Below are positions 62,713-64,000 of a DNA stretch of 64,000 bases, one piece after another. The notes under the pieces are model-generated. The model was not told the origin of the DNA. It searched no databases and worked only from the letters and a program-made list of their open reading frames with translations. Positions within the stretch are counted from its first letter, which is position 1. Every line of letters begins with the position of its first letter. The stretch is from Labilithrix sp. (GTDB lineage Bacteria; Myxococcota_A; Polyangia; Polyangiales; Polyangiaceae), in assembly GCA_019637155.1 (NCBI GenBank), contig JAHBWE010000002.1:496001-560000 (forward strand). Direction: 5' to 3'. The position numbers and the translations under genes are program-made.

Positions 62713-63678
62713 ATGAACTACGACGCGCTCGGGGCTCAGCTCGCCAATCGCTCGCGGCCCGGACTCTCCGAGGAGCTCGCGGACAAACTGAACGTGAAGT
62801 CGGAGGACGCGGTCCGCGGGGAGCTGCTCGCGTTGACGGAGGACAAACGCGGCGTCCTCGGCGTCTACCTCCTCGCGGTCTACGTCATCGACGACACCGA
62901 CTTCTGGAGCGACGGCGAGATCTACTGGTGGTCGATCCCCACCCTCGAGACGAAGGGCGGCGGCGTCACGTGGGGCGCGACGTACGGGCTCCCCAACGGC
63001 GCGCCGCCCCACCGCTGCGGCGACCTCGAGTGGATGACGAACATCGCGCTGAAGGATCCGCCGCTCCTCGCGGCGATCCCGCAGACGGACCCCGAGGTCG
63101 TCGGCTGCAACGTGCGCGTCGCGGTCTACGACGACGACGGGGCGGTGGCGGACTTCGCGACGTCGATGGCGGCGGGCTACGAGGCGCTCTCGCTGTGCAA
63201 GAGGTCGGGGCTCACCGGGACGTCGAGCATCGTGGGCCCGGTCCGCGACGCGATCTTCAAGACGCTGCGCGGCGAGCAGGACGACGTCCTCGTCGAGCAC
63301 GACGTGGTGCTCCGCCGCGACGACGCGCGGTTCGGCGTCGGCTTCATCGGCTCGGCGTCGACGACGAAGGCGCGCGTCTATTACTTCGTGAAGGACGAGC
63401 TCCGCACGGTGACGCTCGGCCCGGTCGCGATCACGAAGGGCGCCTCGGCGACGCTGAAGCCGGACCAGCCCGTCGCCGCCGGCGGGGCGTTCGCGATCTT
63501 CGCCCGCGGCGCCGACAAGTCGACGGAGGTGACCTGCGGCATCCTCGGCACGCTCACGACCGACACCCCCTTCCTCGGCAAGGTCCTCGACGAAGCCCAA
63601 GCCAAGGCCCTCAACGCCGGCCTCAAGCTCGACTCGAACGCCGACGTCAGCGTCGTCGCCTTCTACACGGCTCTTTGA
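62713..63678 (+). CDS. Hypothetical cytosolic protein
   Basis: 321 residues, no signal peptide and no transmembrane segment. The N-terminus (NYDALGAQLANRSRPGLSEE) is helical, then a mixed alpha/beta protein with aromatic-rich strands (IDDTDFWSDGEIYWWSIPTL) and a C-terminal beta domain (GFIGSASTTKARVYYFVKDE). Not recognised. 30 bp after the small lipoprotein, it probably shares the transcript. ATG 62713. Confidence 0.65.
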   Translation: MNYDALGAQLANRSRPGLSEELADKLNVKSEDAVRGELLALTEDKRGVLGVYLLAVYVIDDTDFWSDGEIYWWSIPTLETKGGGVTWGATYGLPNGAPPHRCGDLEWMTNIALKDPPLLAAIPQTDPEVVGCNVRVAVYDDDGAVADFATSMAAGYEALSLCKRSGLTGTSSIVGPVRDAIFKTLRGEQDDVLVEHDVVLRRDDARFGVGFIGSASTTKARVYYFVKDELRTVTLGPVAITKGASATLKPDQPVAAGGAFAIFARGADKSTEVTCGILGTLTTDTPFLGKVLDEAQAKALNAGLKLDSNADVSVVAFYTAL

Positions 63679-63681
63679 GTT

Positions 63682-63777
63682 CGAGAGGGCTCTGCCCTCT
63701 CGAGCTCTCCCGCCGGGGGTTTCTTCGCACGCGCGGGGCGCGTGCTTCGACGCCCCCGGACCCCCGAGAGAGGGGGC
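63682..63777. terminator. Three consecutive hairpins between convergent genes
   Basis: (1) CGAGAGGGC-TCT-GCCCTCTCG (63682-63702), perfect 9-bp stem. (2) Compound stem: CCGGGGG (63713-63719) with CCCCCGG (63753-63759), enclosing CACGCGC-GGG-GCGCGTG (63728-63744). (3) CCCCC-GAGAGA-GGGGG (63761-63776). The arrangement suits a bidirectional terminator and also resembles REP/BIME-type palindromic repeats. Confidence 0.6.
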
Positions 63778-63805
63778 CCGCGAGGGGCGGGCGATTGGGG
63801 CCGGG

Positions 63806-64000
63806 TTACTTGCAGAGGTCGGTGCCGCAGCGGATGGTGGGGGAGAGCTGGGCGCTCGTCGGGGGGTTTTGGCCCTGGAGGAAGAAGTAGGTGCCTGCGG
63901 CGCCGCCGGCGACGATGGCGCCGGTGATGACCCAGAAGAGGGGGGAGCCGAAGATGGAGCCACCCTTCTTGTCTTCGCCTTGGGGGCCGGTCGTGGTGCC
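63806..64000 (-). CDS. Membrane protein, 3' part (gene runs off the right edge)
   Basis: The last 64 codons of a gene whose start lies beyond the edge; stop TAA at 63808-63806. A Gly/Lys-rich segment is followed by one transmembrane helix (SPLFWVITGAIVAGGAAGTY) and a short tail with two Cys (RCGTDLC). This is the usual C-terminal layout of myxobacterial TPR/PEGA proteins (helix then short tail), but the identifying domains are not in the window. Confidence 0.55.
   Translation of the reverse strand, partial: GTTTGPQGEDKKGGSIFGSPLFWVITGAIVAGGAAGTYFFLQGQNPPTSAQLSPTIRCGTDLCK

Overview
The window is GC-rich throughout (clearly above 65% by eye), densely coded and rich in lipoproteins. It has Ser/Thr kinases with the HRDVSP catalytic loop, an FHA-containing sigma-54 activator, PEGA/TPR proteins and SBBP-repeat, VWA and choice-of-anchor L surface proteins. 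This combination points to a myxobacterium, most likely of the Sorangium/Labilithrix/Polyangium side (Polyangiales). The assignment is inferred from gene content; no rRNA is present.

Layout. (1) 1-3300 is a decayed accessory zone: the 5' part of a trypsin-like lipoprotein gene, HNH and IS91-type remnants, a HigB/HigA-type toxin-antitoxin pair, a frameshifted SH3-like gene and a degenerate copy of the 3' end of addA. (2) 3321-10690 is an addB-addA operon for double-strand-break repair. Its addB carries two different sets of in-frame tandem repeats. (3) 10845-16039 holds a DJ-1/PfpI enzyme and three envelope proteins (EEP hydrolase, transglutaminase-like, SBBP repeat), followed by tRNA-Arg(CCU). 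(4) 16242-28771 is a 12-gene, tightly overlapping operon for nucleotide-sugar synthesis and glycosyl transfer. It contains a CDP-glucose arm and a GDP-mannose arm, each with its own C-methyltransferase, then a GT2-methyltransferase fusion, two multi-pass GT-C-like proteins and a second GT2. (5) 28794-41537 is mixed: PhyH oxygenase, hybrid PAS kinase, GSTs, methyltransferase, Omp85 protein, L,D-transpeptidase, a frameshifted lipoprotein and a Suv3-like RNA helicase. (6) 41560-49497 has uvrC, two tandem VWA lipoproteins and an orphan response regulator. (7) 49777-63678 is a signalling and envelope region: FHA-sigma54 activator divergent from a Ser/Thr kinase plus TPR protein, a copper monooxygenase behind a near-consensus sigma-54 site, an OmpA-like pair, a choice-of-anchor L protein, a second Ser/Thr kinase followed by an orphan Leu/Ile/Val-type binding protein, and two unknown proteins. 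(8) The window ends in a hairpin-rich convergent terminator and the 3' end of a membrane protein gene.

How the genes may work together. The sugar operon looks able to make 6-deoxy, C-methyl-branched sugars on CDP and possibly on GDP, and to move sugars through lipid-linked donors to membrane GT-C enzymes. The kinase / FHA-activator / sigma-54-site arrangement around 50515-55636 looks like a compact phospho-signalling module. Both are inferences from domain content and gene order. No CRISPR array, rRNA operon, replication origin or intact insertion sequence was seen.
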